Origin: JAQBRD01 sp041158765
GTDB lineage: Bacteria; Patescibacteriota; Minisyncoccia; Phycocordibacterales; PALSA-1337
Length of the DNA stretch: 64,000 nucleotides
Direction of reading: 5' to 3'
Assembly: GCA_041158765.1 (NCBI GenBank)
Contig: JBEBAU010000018.1
Span: forward strand, 11,282-75,281
In this document: piece by piece, positions 42,964-51,943 of the stretch
Position numbering within the stretch: position 1 is the stretch's first letter
How the letters are laid out: each line of letters begins with the position of its first letter
Made by a program: the position numbers and the translations under genes
Notes under the pieces: generated by a model
Database searches by the model: none
Told to the model about the DNA's origin: nothing
Seen by the model: only the letters and a program-made list of their open reading frames with translations

Positions 42964-44244
42964 ATGCGACAAACAACCCTCTTCACCAAAACCCGCAAAG
43001 AAGCTCCAAAAGATGAAGTTTCAAAAAATGCTGACTTATTGATTCGAGCAGGCTTCATTCACAAAGAAATGGCCGGCGTCTATTCGTATTTGCCACTCGG
43101 TCTTCGAGTTCTTAATAAAATCTGCGATATTATCCGAGAGGAAATGGGTGCTATTGGCGCTCAAGAGCTTCATCTTACTGCACTTCAGGATAAGAAGGTT
43201 TGGGAAACAAGCGGCCGCTGGGATGATGCTGTTGTTGATAATTGGTTCAAAACAAAGCTCAAGAATGATACCGAACTCGGTCTCGGTTTCACTCATGAAG
43301 AGCAACTTACGAATCTCATGAAAGATTATATTCGTTCAGTGCATGATTTGCCGGTGTATGCGTATCAAATACAGACGAAGTTCCGCAATGAAACTCGAGC
43401 CAAGTCTGGCATTATGCGTGGACGAGAGTTTTTGATGAAAGACATGTACTCTTTCTCGAAAGATGTTGCTTCACACGAGGCTTTTTATGAAAAATCAAAA
43501 GGCGCATACAAGCGTGTGTATGAGCGAATTGGTCTAGGTGATAAAACATTCATTACCACTGCGCTTGGTGGTTCATTTTCAAAATTCTCACACGAATTTC
43601 AAACAGTTACTGACGCTGGAGAAGACCTTATCTATGTTCATGAAGGCAAAGGTATTGCGGTGAACAAGGAGGTGCTTGATGATGCTACTGCTGCACAATC
43701 TATTCTCGCAGAGCTCGGTATTGCTCGTGAAGAGTTGGTTGAGAAAAAGGCGATAGAGGTTGGAAATATTTTTCCACTCGGTACACGATTCTCAGATGCA
43801 TTCGAACTCAACTATCAAGATACTGATGGCACCAAAAAGCCGGTGGTCATGGGTTCATATGGTATCGGTCCAAGTCGTCTTATTGGAACAATTGCAGAGG
43901 TGCTTTCTGATGCGAATGGTCTTGTGTGGCCGAAGGAAGTAGCACCATTTCAAGCGCATCTCATTGTACTTCATGACAAAGACGGCAAGGAGGGTAAGGT
44001 GGCAAAAGCTGCAGATGCGCTCTACGATAAGCTCACTCAAGCAGGTATTGAGGCTCTTTATGATGATCGTGATGCCAAGACTCGCGCTGGAGAAAAGTTC
44101 GCCGACAGTGATCTTATCGGTATTCCAATTCGTATTATTATGAGTGAAAAGACTCTCGCGGAAGATATGGTAGAAGTGAAGATTCGTGCTACAGGAGAAG
44201 TTCGCAAGGTGCCAAGTTGTGATGTGCTCGCTTTGTTCGTATAG
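42964..44244 (+). CDS. proS: prolyl-tRNA synthetase, short form
   Basis: A class II enzyme of 426 residues. Motif 2 (FRNETRAKSGIMRGREFLMKDMYSF) and motif 3 (GSYGIGPSRLIGTIAEV) are clear, with the anticodon domain at the C-terminus. There is no room for the roughly 180-residue INS editing insert of the long bacterial form, so mischarged Ala-tRNA-Pro must be cleared otherwise or tolerated. Confidence 0.95.
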   Translation: MRQTTLFTKTRKEAPKDEVSKNADLLIRAGFIHKEMAGVYSYLPLGLRVLNKICDIIREEMGAIGAQELHLTALQDKKVWETSGRWDDAVVDNWFKTKLKNDTELGLGFTHEEQLTNLMKDYIRSVHDLPVYAYQIQTKFRNETRAKSGIMRGREFLMKDMYSFSKDVASHEAFYEKSKGAYKRVYERIGLGDKTFITTALGGSFSKFSHEFQTVTDAGEDLIYVHEGKGIAVNKEVLDDATAAQSILAELGIAREELVEKKAIEVGNIFPLGTRFSDAFELNYQDTDGTKKPVVMGSYGIGPSRLIGTIAEVLSDANGLVWPKEVAPFQAHLIVLHDKDGKEGKVAKAADALYDKLTQAGIEALYDDRDAKTRAGEKFADSDLIGIPIRIIMSEKTLAEDMVEVKIRATGEVRKVPSCDVLALFV

Positions 44245-44260
44245 GTTTTTTCACAAAAAA

Positions 44261-45289
44261 ATGAAAATAGTATTTTTTGAAACAAATGACTCTGACAAGG
44301 AATACCTCAAAAAAGGTTTGACTGGAAGTGGTGCAGTTCTTTCTTTCATTCCCGAAATCCTTACGCTTGATAGTTGTAAAGATGTAGCAGATGCTGAAAT
44401 TATTTCGGTTTTTGTGAATTCTCTTGTTACAAAAGAGATTATTGATGCTTTGCCGCAATTGAAACTCATCACAACTCGCTCAACTGGCTTCGATCATATC
44501 GATGTTGCATATGCCAAATCAAAGGGCATTGTCGTTTCAGCAGTTCCTGCGTATGGCTCACGCACTGTTGCTGAATTTGCTTTCACATTGATTCTTGCAC
44601 TTTCACGCAAACTCATTCCTTCATACTCTGGATTGAGAATGAATAATAGTTTCGATATGTCGAGTCTCGAAGGATTTGATCTTGCAGGGAAGACGATTGG
44701 TGTTGTTGGTACAGGGAAGATTGGCAAGAATGCAATACGTATTGCTCGGGGTTTCGACATGAATGTGCTCGCATATGATATGTTTCCTGATCAGGCTTTT
44801 GCGCAACAGAATTCTGTTACTTATGTTGATCTTGCCGAGCTTCTCGCAAAATCAGATATCGTAACTCTACATGCTCCATATACCAAGGTCACACATCATC
44901 TCATCAATAAACAGAATGTGAAAAGTATGAAAAAAGGTGCACTCCTTGTGAATACCGCCCGAGGAGAATTGATTGAAACGGACGCGCTCGTATGGGCACT
45001 CAATGAAGGTATTATTGCGGGTGCAGGTCTTGATGTTCTTGAAGGAGAACGATATATGAAAAATGAGATGAAAAATCTCGCAAATGATATCGTTGAGCCA
45101 ATGGAAGATGCTCAAGGAATGAAAATTATTGCTGAAAACGAAGCACTCATTCATCATCCACGAGTGATTGTTACTCCGCACGTTGCGTTTTTTTCAAAAG
45201 AAGCAAAAGAAGAAATATTGAAAACTACGGTTGAAAATATTGCTGGTTTTTCAAAAGGTGCCGCTACAAATCTTGTGCAGATTTCATAA
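44261..45289 (+). CDS. D-2-hydroxyacid dehydrogenase (D-lactate dehydrogenase-like)
   Basis: A 342-residue NAD-dependent enzyme. The Rossmann motif GVVGTGKIGKNAIRIARGF is near residues 149-167. Catalytic Arg lies in LVNTARGELIETDAL and the Glu in LDVLEGE; the catalytic His is in TPHVAFFSKEA. It probably turns pyruvate into D-lactate and regenerates NAD+, which fits a fermentative CPR cell. The ATG at 44261 is used; the frame upstream overlaps proS. Confidence 0.9.
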   Translation: MKIVFFETNDSDKEYLKKGLTGSGAVLSFIPEILTLDSCKDVADAEIISVFVNSLVTKEIIDALPQLKLITTRSTGFDHIDVAYAKSKGIVVSAVPAYGSRTVAEFAFTLILALSRKLIPSYSGLRMNNSFDMSSLEGFDLAGKTIGVVGTGKIGKNAIRIARGFDMNVLAYDMFPDQAFAQQNSVTYVDLAELLAKSDIVTLHAPYTKVTHHLINKQNVKSMKKGALLVNTARGELIETDALVWALNEGIIAGAGLDVLEGERYMKNEMKNLANDIVEPMEDAQGMKIIAENEALIHHPRVIVTPHVAFFSKEAKEEILKTTVENIAGFSKGAATNLVQIS

Positions 45290-45319
45290 AAAATAAAAAA
45301 CCGCTTTGTTTATTGCGGT
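45290..45319 (-). terminator. terminator, minus strand
   Basis: ACCGC/GCGGT (45300-45304 with 45315-45319) with an A-rich left flank that reads as a T run on the minus strand. Its loop holds the stop codon of the small membrane protein gene. Confidence 0.65.
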
Positions 45320-45780
45320 ATTGTATGGGGTTGTGTTTGTTCAATGTGTCCACCCTCGTTTATGAATCGCTTGAAATCAATTCGGCGCATACTTACCGTA
45401 TTAGTGCAGTCAAATCGAGATTCTTGGTAGATGAGCGATGTATTGGGTTGAAAACAAATTGGCAACCTATCTGTCAGCACGCTGCATAAAAGCATCATAA
45501 CAAAAGTGAAGCCCAAGAAGAGCCACTGTTTTGACTTGGGCTTTTTGTTGGTAAGGATATTGGACAGACTCCAAATCATACAACCAATAATGCATAGCGC
45601 GGCAGCAAATGATACAAAAAAGGCCAGTAATGCCCACCAATTGGTCGAATTAAAACCAAGAAAAGTCGCATCAGAAACTTCGTGCAAGGGGAATGGGAAT
45701 GATTGCATATGAGACAAGGTTGAGGGTTTTATTGATTGTGATAGGCCAAAAGGCCGAGCAATTTGTTTTTGATAGTACAT
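45310..45780 (-). CDS. two-helix membrane protein, function unknown
   Basis: A 156-residue protein with two membrane helices (about 48-75 and 86-103) and an exported or cytoplasmic C-terminal tail with two cysteines. I do not recognise the family. It is convergent with the dehydrogenase gene and divergent from mreB. Confidence 0.65.
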   Translation of the reverse strand: MYYQKQIARPFGLSQSIKPSTLSHMQSFPFPLHEVSDATFLGFNSTNWWALLAFFVSFAAALCIIGCMIWSLSNILTNKKPKSKQWLFLGFTFVMMLLCSVLTDRLPICFQPNTSLIYQESRFDCTNTVSMRRIDFKRFINEGGHIEQTQPHTIPQ

Positions 45781-45827
45781 GATTATTGAGGTATGTCAAT
45801 GCTAGTCACACGGTATTTTGTTGTAGT

Positions 45828-45847
45828 ATTGCCGTATATACGGCAAT
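45828..45847. promoter_or_regulatory. perfect 20-bp palindrome over the mreB promoter
   Basis: ATTGCCGTATATACGGCAAT, a perfect palindrome three bases before the mreB ATG. It contains a TATATA box (45835-45840) at the distance typical of leaderless promoters here. It may be an operator, or a hairpin at the mRNA 5' end. Confidence 0.5.
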
Positions 45848-45850
45848 TTT

Positions 45851-46912
45851 ATGGCTTTAACCCTTAAAGAAAAGATATACGCATATCTTTCCAATGATAT
45901 TGGAATTGATCTAGGAACAGCTAATACGCTGGTGTATTTGCGTGGTCACGGTATTGTCGTGAACGAGCCTTCTGTCGTTGCTATTAATCAAAAAACCGGT
46001 CGTGTTGTTGCTGTAGGAAATGCAGCAAAGGATATGCTCGGTCGAACACCCGCGCACATTGTTGCAGTGCGTCCACTTGTTGATGGAGTTATTTCAGATT
46101 TCGAAGTAACTGAAGAAATGATTGCATATCTTGTGAAGAAAGCTGAGGAGTATTCAAAAAAGATGCTCGGTCCTCGTGTTGTTGTTGGAGTTCCTTCTGG
46201 AGTTACTAACGTCGAGATTCGTGCAGTGCGTGATGCTACTCGTAATGCAGGAGCACGAGAGGTCTATATCGTTGAAGAGCCTATGGCAGGTGCTATTGGT
46301 ATCCGTCTCCCAATTCACGATCCAATTGGTAGCATGATTATTGATATTGGTGGAGGTACGACTGATATTGCAGTGATTTCGCTCGGAGGTATTGTTCGAT
46401 CAAAAAACCTCAAGATTGCAGGAGATAAACTTAATAATGACATCATTTCATATATTCGAAATGAATTCAAAATTCTCATTGGTGAAAAAACAGCCGAATA
46501 TATCAAGATGACTGTCGGCACTGTTATTGCGGGTGAACCAATGGAAACAACCATTCGTGGTCGAGACCTCATTACTGGTTTGCCTCGAGAGGTGGTTATT
46601 ACTGATTCTGATATTCGTGAAGCAATGGCGCAATCAATTGATATTCTTGTTGATGCAACAAAAGAAGTGCTTGAAACAACACCACCTGAAATTCTTGCCG
46701 ACATTATGCGCATTGGTATTTATCTTGTTGGTGGAGGAGCACTGATAAAAGGCCTTGATCGTCTTATTTCGGATACCATAAAAATTCCTGTGCACATCTC
46801 TGAAGATCCACTTACTGCAATAGCTCGTGGAACCGGAATTATTCTCGAAGACCTTGATGTATACGAGGATGTTCTCATCCAAAACGAAGATGAATTACCA
46901 GCTCAAAAATAG
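45851..46912 (+). CDS. mreB: rod-shape actin homologue MreB
   Basis: A 353-residue bacterial actin that forms filaments under the membrane and guides cell-wall growth. It shows IGIDLGTANTLVY (phosphate 1), VVGVPSGVTNVE, MIIDIGGGTTDIAVISLGG (phosphate 2) and GIYLVGGGALIKGLD (adenosine). First gene of mreB-mreC-mreD-PBP2, so a rod-like shape is likely. Confidence 0.97.
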   Translation: MALTLKEKIYAYLSNDIGIDLGTANTLVYLRGHGIVVNEPSVVAINQKTGRVVAVGNAAKDMLGRTPAHIVAVRPLVDGVISDFEVTEEMIAYLVKKAEEYSKKMLGPRVVVGVPSGVTNVEIRAVRDATRNAGAREVYIVEEPMAGAIGIRLPIHDPIGSMIIDIGGGTTDIAVISLGGIVRSKNLKIAGDKLNNDIISYIRNEFKILIGEKTAEYIKMTVGTVIAGEPMETTIRGRDLITGLPREVVITDSDIREAMAQSIDILVDATKEVLETTPPEILADIMRIGIYLVGGGALIKGLDRLISDTIKIPVHISEDPLTAIARGTGIILEDLDVYEDVLIQNEDELPAQK

Positions 46913-46922
46913 TGGTAGGGGA

Positions 46923-47705
46923 ATGGGCGGCGGCGCGCGAAGCGCTGCACGCCGCCGCAACAGTTCGCTCGCTTTTGTAATCGGGTTAATTGTTACGGTT
47001 GTGCTCGTTATCATGTTGATATTTGCTCCAGCGCGTCTCGCAAGCCTCCTTACTCCAATTACATGGCCATTTCGTGCTACTGTATCTGGTCTTGATACAC
47101 TTTTTTCAACACGAACAGGCCTCATGAAAGAGAATGACATGCTTTCACAAAGACTCGAAGCACTTATTTCAGCAGAAGCACAAATCTCTGAACTTACTCA
47201 AGAAAATACCGAACTCAAAGAATTACTCGGACGTACTGTCGTAAAGAATCCGATACTCGCAACAATTATACGTAATTCACAGGGGACACCGTACGACACA
47301 ATGATCGTTGATGTTGGAACAGAACAGGGAATTACTGTTGGTTCGCTTGTGTATGCTCTCGGTAGTGTTCCAATTGGAAAAGTGATTGAAGTCCATGATA
47401 CGTTTTCAAAAGTCTCACTTTTTTCATATGCAGGTCAAAAATTCGATGTAATTCTCGGTAAAAAGAATATTACTGCAACAGCAACTGCTCGCGGGGGAAG
47501 TACATTTGAAATTACGCTACCTCGAGATACTGAAATCGTTGAAGGAGATCCGGTAAGTATTCCAAGCATTATTCCGGGTGTATTCGGCACTGTCGCTTCG
47601 ATCATCCTTTCACCCTCACAAGCCTTTTCTACAATAGTATTTACTATGCCAGTAAACATACGTGAACTTCGTTGGGTTGAAATTGAACCAAATGCCTTTC
47701 AATAA
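46923..47705 (+). CDS. mreC: rod-shape protein MreC
   Basis: A 260-residue bitopic protein: a basic cytoplasmic start, one membrane helix (about 20-40), a coiled coil (about 65-105) and two beta domains outside. It links MreB to PBP2. The ATG at 46923 follows a GGTAGGGG stretch and the mreB stop; an upstream in-frame ATG at 46890 inside mreB is an alternative. Codons 2-12 form a strong GC-rich hairpin (46927-46935 with 46950-46958). Confidence 0.9.
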   Translation: MGGGARSAARRRNSSLAFVIGLIVTVVLVIMLIFAPARLASLLTPITWPFRATVSGLDTLFSTRTGLMKENDMLSQRLEALISAEAQISELTQENTELKELLGRTVVKNPILATIIRNSQGTPYDTMIVDVGTEQGITVGSLVYALGSVPIGKVIEVHDTFSKVSLFSYAGQKFDVILGKKNITATATARGGSTFEITLPRDTEIVEGDPVSIPSIIPGVFGTVASIILSPSQAFSTIVFTMPVNIRELRWVEIEPNAFQ

Positions 47706-47973
47706 AAATCAGTACATTCGAATTATTTCTGACATTGCGCTCTGTGCGTGCATTGTATTTGGCCCGTGGTGGCTTATGGTAATCGGTCTTATTGTTGCAA
47801 CAGTATATTTTGAAAATTATTTTGAAATAATACTATTTGGTGTACTTATTGATGCGCTCTACGGTACCGGTGCATCTAGCATATTCCATGTACCTATTGC
47901 ATATACCGTATTTGCGATAACTATGTTTCTACTTTCAATACCACTTCGAAAACGCATTCGTGCTACTATATAA
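47692..47973 (+). CDS. mreD: MreD-like membrane protein, short
   Basis: A 93-residue protein with about three hydrophobic helices in the mreD position, overlapping mreC by 14 bases. Typical MreD has about 160 residues and five or six helices, so this is a reduced form. Assignment rests mainly on gene order and hydrophobicity. Confidence 0.7.
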   Translation: MPFNKNQYIRIISDIALCACIVFGPWWLMVIGLIVATVYFENYFEIILFGVLIDALYGTGASSIFHVPIAYTVFAITMFLLSIPLRKRIRATI

Positions 47974-47989
47974 ACCCTAGAATAGGTTT

Positions 47990-49684
47990 ATGATACGTAA
48001 ATTAAAGAGATTATTTCAAGGAAAAAAGCGCATACATCATGAGATAGATCCTGATGAGATTTTTCTTGATTCTCATAATATTCCACATTTTGACACTGAT
48101 CAATTTGAGGGAAGAATCGATAAACCGATATCACAAACAACACTCTTCGTAACACTCGGCTTTTTCATATTAATTATGGTGGTGTATCTTGGACGAGCTT
48201 GGAATCTGCAGATTACTCAAGGTGAGGTTTATAATAAAAAAAGCGAAAATAACCGTCTTCGCCATACACCGATTTTTGCTGCGCGTGGAGTTATTTATGA
48301 TCGTAATGCAGATGAACTCGCATGGAATGAACCATCTGATGACCCAGATGTTTCTCATCGGAAATACGCTGATATGCCAGGCCTCGCTCATGTGCTTGGA
48401 TATGTTCAGTATCCAACGAAGGATAGTGCCGGCTTCTATTATCGAGAAGATTTCGAAGGTATTGATGGTATTGAAAAATACTTCAACACTGATTTGCGGG
48501 GTAAAAATGGCTTGAAGCTTATTGAAGAAGATGCTCGTGGCAAAGTCCAATCTCAAAATACGATTCAACCTCCAAAAGAAGGAAATAATGTGACGCTTTC
48601 AATAGATGCACGAGTGCAAAGTGAATTGCACACTGCTATTGCTGATGTTGCTCGTAATGTGGGCTTCGCTGGAGGTGCTGGCGTTATTATGGATGTTCAT
48701 ACAGGTGAAATTATTGCATATACAAGTTATCCGGAATTTAGTTCTGAGGTCATGTCTTCAAAGACTGATAAGGCTCTTGTGAAGCGATATCTTACTGATA
48801 CAAACCGTCCGCTCTTCGATCGAGTGATTGATGGTCTCTATACTCCTGGATCAATTGTGAAGCCGTACGTAGCACTCGGCGCTCTTCATGAAAAAATCAT
48901 TGATCCAACGACTAATATCGTTGGCACAGCATATATTGCAATCCAAAATCAATACGATCCAACACAACAAACACTGTTCCGAGATTGGAAAGTACATGGA
49001 CTTGTAGATATGCGCAAAGCACTCGCTGTATCATCTGACGTATACTTCTATGAAGTTGGAGGAGGGTATAAGGATCAAAAAGGCCTCGGTATTACTAAGC
49101 TCGATCAGTATTTCAGTCTTTTTGGTTTTGGTGATCATATTGACGACTCATTTTTCACTGGAAGTGCAGGGGTAATTCCAACTCCGGCATGGAAAGCGTC
49201 GCGTTTCAATGGTGAATCATGGAGACTTGGAGATACCTATCACACTGCAATTGGACAATATTCATTCCAAGTGACGGCAATACAAGTTGTACGTGCAGTC
49301 GCAGCTCTAGCAAATGGTGGATCATTGATAAACCCAACAATACTGAAAGACACTCAGGGAAGTTTGGTTCGAAAGATAGAGATTGCTCCTGCGGATTTCC
49401 AAGTTGTTCGTGAGGGTATGCGCAAGGGTGTACTTGATGGTACCGGTACATCACTTAATGTGCCATATGTGCAGGTTGCTTCAAAGTCTGGTACCGCAGA
49501 GCTTGGAGTCACTAAGGAGAATGTGAATTCATGGATGACGGGATTTTTTCCATATGAAAATCCTCGATATGCATTTGCAGTAGTTATGGAGCGAGGTTCT
49601 CGTCATAATTTGATTGGAGCTGGAGCAGTTATGCGAGAAACGCTTGATTGGATGAATGTGCATACACCTGAGTATTTCAAATAG
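47990..49684 (+). CDS. mrdA: penicillin-binding protein 2 (rod elongation transpeptidase)
   Basis: A class B PBP of 564 residues with one membrane helix (about 49-70), a dimerisation domain (ARGVIYDRN) and the transpeptidase domain: S288-x-x-K291, S348-S-D350 and K499-S-G. It crosslinks peptidoglycan in side-wall growth with MreBCD. rodA is not next to it. Confidence 0.95.
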   Translation: MIRKLKRLFQGKKRIHHEIDPDEIFLDSHNIPHFDTDQFEGRIDKPISQTTLFVTLGFFILIMVVYLGRAWNLQITQGEVYNKKSENNRLRHTPIFAARGVIYDRNADELAWNEPSDDPDVSHRKYADMPGLAHVLGYVQYPTKDSAGFYYREDFEGIDGIEKYFNTDLRGKNGLKLIEEDARGKVQSQNTIQPPKEGNNVTLSIDARVQSELHTAIADVARNVGFAGGAGVIMDVHTGEIIAYTSYPEFSSEVMSSKTDKALVKRYLTDTNRPLFDRVIDGLYTPGSIVKPYVALGALHEKIIDPTTNIVGTAYIAIQNQYDPTQQTLFRDWKVHGLVDMRKALAVSSDVYFYEVGGGYKDQKGLGITKLDQYFSLFGFGDHIDDSFFTGSAGVIPTPAWKASRFNGESWRLGDTYHTAIGQYSFQVTAIQVVRAVAALANGGSLINPTILKDTQGSLVRKIEIAPADFQVVREGMRKGVLDGTGTSLNVPYVQVASKSGTAELGVTKENVNSWMTGFFPYENPRYAFAVVMERGSRHNLIGAGAVMRETLDWMNVHTPEYFK

Positions 49685-49775
49685 TATAAGCTACACGAAG
49701 GTTGATTGCTCCAAAGGCTATTTTGTGCTATGATAGTGACACATTACTTTAACCGATTTTTTCTATATTTTTTCT

Positions 49776-50243
49776 ATGAACGACGAAAAACAGTACCTTA
49801 CGAAAGAGAAATTTCAGGAATTTACAAAAGAACTCGAGCAACTCCGAACAGTGAAGCGTAAAGAAGTTGCAGAGCATCTCGAATACGCTAAGAAGCTTGG
49901 AGATCTATCCGAAAATGCCGAATACCAAGAAGCTCGTGAAGAGCAGGCAGAAGTCGAAGATCGCATTAGCCACCTTGAACAGGTTTTGAAGCAGGCTGTT
50001 ATTCTTGATAATCAGCGTGGTGACGTTGTTTCAATTGGTGCAACTGTTACTATCCAGAAGACTGGCGAATCAGAGAAGAAGACATATAAGATTGTCGGTT
50101 CAGAAGAAGCAGATATGGCGCAAGGCAAGGTTTCAAATCAATCTCCACTCGGCGTCGCACTCCTCGGCAAAAAGAAGGGTGATGCATTCTCATTCAAGAC
50201 TCCAAAAGGCGTAGTTACCTATACACTTATTACTATTGAATAA
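49776..50243 (+). CDS. greA: transcription elongation factor GreA
   Basis: Rescues backtracked RNA polymerase by stimulating transcript cleavage. It is 155 residues. The N-terminal coiled coil has the acidic tip (GDLSENAEYQEAREEQ) and the C-terminal FKBP-like domain ends GDAFSFKTPKGVVTYTLITIE. Its stop codon abuts the lysS start. Confidence 0.96.
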   Translation: MNDEKQYLTKEKFQEFTKELEQLRTVKRKEVAEHLEYAKKLGDLSENAEYQEAREEQAEVEDRISHLEQVLKQAVILDNQRGDVVSIGATVTIQKTGESEKKTYKIVGSEEADMAQGKVSNQSPLGVALLGKKKGDAFSFKTPKGVVTYTLITIE

Positions 50244-51734
50244 ATGGAAGAGCTCCGTTCAATTCGCATAGCAAAACTAGAACTGCTCAAAAAAGCAGGT
50301 ATGGATCCGTATCCAGCAAAGGTTCCAAGAGATTTTTGTTTGAAAGATGCAAAAGCAGATTTTGCTCAATATGAAGAAGGGGGCAAAGGTGCTCATGCTG
50401 GCAAAAAAGTCTCACTCGTTGGTCGCATCATGGCAATTCGCGGACAAGGAGCGATTATGTTCGTGGTACTTGATGATGGTAAGGGTAAGTTTCAGGCGGT
50501 TTTCAAAAAAGACGCTTTCGAAGCTGCGGGAACTTCAGCACTCTTCGAATTATTTACTACGGGTATTGATATTGGTGATTTTATTTCAGTAACAGGAACT
50601 TTTTTCACAACACAACGAGGTGAACAGAGTATTCTTGTGACGAGCTGGACAATTGCATCAAAAGCTCTGCTTCCATTGCCAGAAAAGTGGCACGGTATTC
50701 AAGATGCGGATGAACGATATCGTAAGCGTTATCTTGATTTCGTAATGAATCCAGAGTTGCGAGACATGATTATAAAAAAGGCCAAGTTCTGGTCTATTAC
50801 TCGACGAATTCTCGGAGAACATGGTTTTCTCGAAGTTGAAACCCCAACACTCGAAGTAACCACAGGTGGGGCAGAAGCAACACCATTCAAAACACATCAC
50901 AATGATTATGATTTGCCTGTCTATCTTCGTATTTCAGTTGGAGAATTGTGGCAGAAGCGTTTGATGGCTGGAGGATTTCAAAAAACATTTGAAATTGGTC
51001 GCGTCTATCGCAATGAAGGTTCAAGCCCAGATCATCTACAGGAATTTACGAATATGGAATTTTATTGGGCATATGCTGATTACAAAGACGGCATGAAGCT
51101 TGTCGTTGAACTTTATCGAGCACTTGCGGAAGAGGTCTTCGGTACTACGAAGTTTACTACACGAGGACATACATTCGATCTTGCAGATGAATGGGTTACT
51201 GTTGATTATGTTGCTGAAATTACCAAGCAGACTGGTATTGATGTCACTGTTGCAACCGAGAAGGAGATGAAAAAGAAGCTTGATGAACTCAATGTGAAAT
51301 ACGATGGTGATAATAAAGAGCGACTTACTGATACACTCTGGAAATATTGCCGCAAAAACATCGCTGGTCCTGCATTCCTCGTGAATCATCCACTCATCGT
51401 TGCGCCACTTGCAAAACCAGTTAATGAAGGAGATGGCAAGCCACCTCGAACGGTACAAATGTTCCAGCCACTTATCGCAGGAAGCGAAGTTGGTCGAGGA
51501 TATTCAGAACTTAATGATCCGATTGATCAACAGCAGCGTTTTGATGCGCAGGCAAAACTCATTGCAGCGGGGGATACAGAAGCAATGATGCCAGATCATG
51601 AATTCGTCGAGATGCTCGAACATGGAATGCCACCGACATGCGGTTTTGGTTTTGGAGAGCGACTCTTCGCTATTCTTGCAGAAAAGCCTATTCGAGAGAC
51701 ACAAGCGTTCCCACTCATGCGCCCAAAGGCGTAA
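50244..51734 (+). CDS. lysS: lysyl-tRNA synthetase, class II
   Basis: A 496-residue class II LysRS. An OB-fold anticodon domain (about 50-150) precedes the core with motif 2 (FEIGRVYRNEGSSPDHLQEF) and motif 3 (GFGFGERLFAIL). It starts directly after the greA stop with no gap, so the two are translationally linked. Confidence 0.96.
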   Translation: MEELRSIRIAKLELLKKAGMDPYPAKVPRDFCLKDAKADFAQYEEGGKGAHAGKKVSLVGRIMAIRGQGAIMFVVLDDGKGKFQAVFKKDAFEAAGTSALFELFTTGIDIGDFISVTGTFFTTQRGEQSILVTSWTIASKALLPLPEKWHGIQDADERYRKRYLDFVMNPELRDMIIKKAKFWSITRRILGEHGFLEVETPTLEVTTGGAEATPFKTHHNDYDLPVYLRISVGELWQKRLMAGGFQKTFEIGRVYRNEGSSPDHLQEFTNMEFYWAYADYKDGMKLVVELYRALAEEVFGTTKFTTRGHTFDLADEWVTVDYVAEITKQTGIDVTVATEKEMKKKLDELNVKYDGDNKERLTDTLWKYCRKNIAGPAFLVNHPLIVAPLAKPVNEGDGKPPRTVQMFQPLIAGSEVGRGYSELNDPIDQQQRFDAQAKLIAAGDTEAMMPDHEFVEMLEHGMPPTCGFGFGERLFAILAEKPIRETQAFPLMRPKA

Positions 51735-51801
51735 TCTATTAGGTCAGCAAACGGCATTATATACAGAGAAGTCCATAATACAGGGCTTATTGCCTATTTT
51801 G

Positions 51802-51830
51802 TTGACTTTTTATTGAAAATATGTTAGTTT
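51802..51830 (+). promoter_or_regulatory. promoter of the oxidoreductase gene
   Basis: TTGACT (51802-51807), a 17-base spacer and TAGTTT (51825-51830). The transcript would begin in or next to a perfect hairpin TTGCATG/CATGCAA (51833-51852). The leader is about 105 bases and includes CAAAC repeats near 51906-51925. Confidence 0.55.
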
Positions 51831-51943
51831 AATTGCATGGCTTTTCATGCAAAAAGGCTGAAAAAGTGAGTAATTTCAAGCTGAAATTGACTCAAAATCG
51901 ACAATCAAACCAAACCAAACCAAACTGAACGAAAGACAAAAGA

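Noticed and set aside
46827..46922. Long N-terminal extension of MreC starting inside mreB
   Set aside because: The extra residues are a shifted reading of the mreB end; the ATG at 46923 (or at most 46890) fits the MreC layout better.
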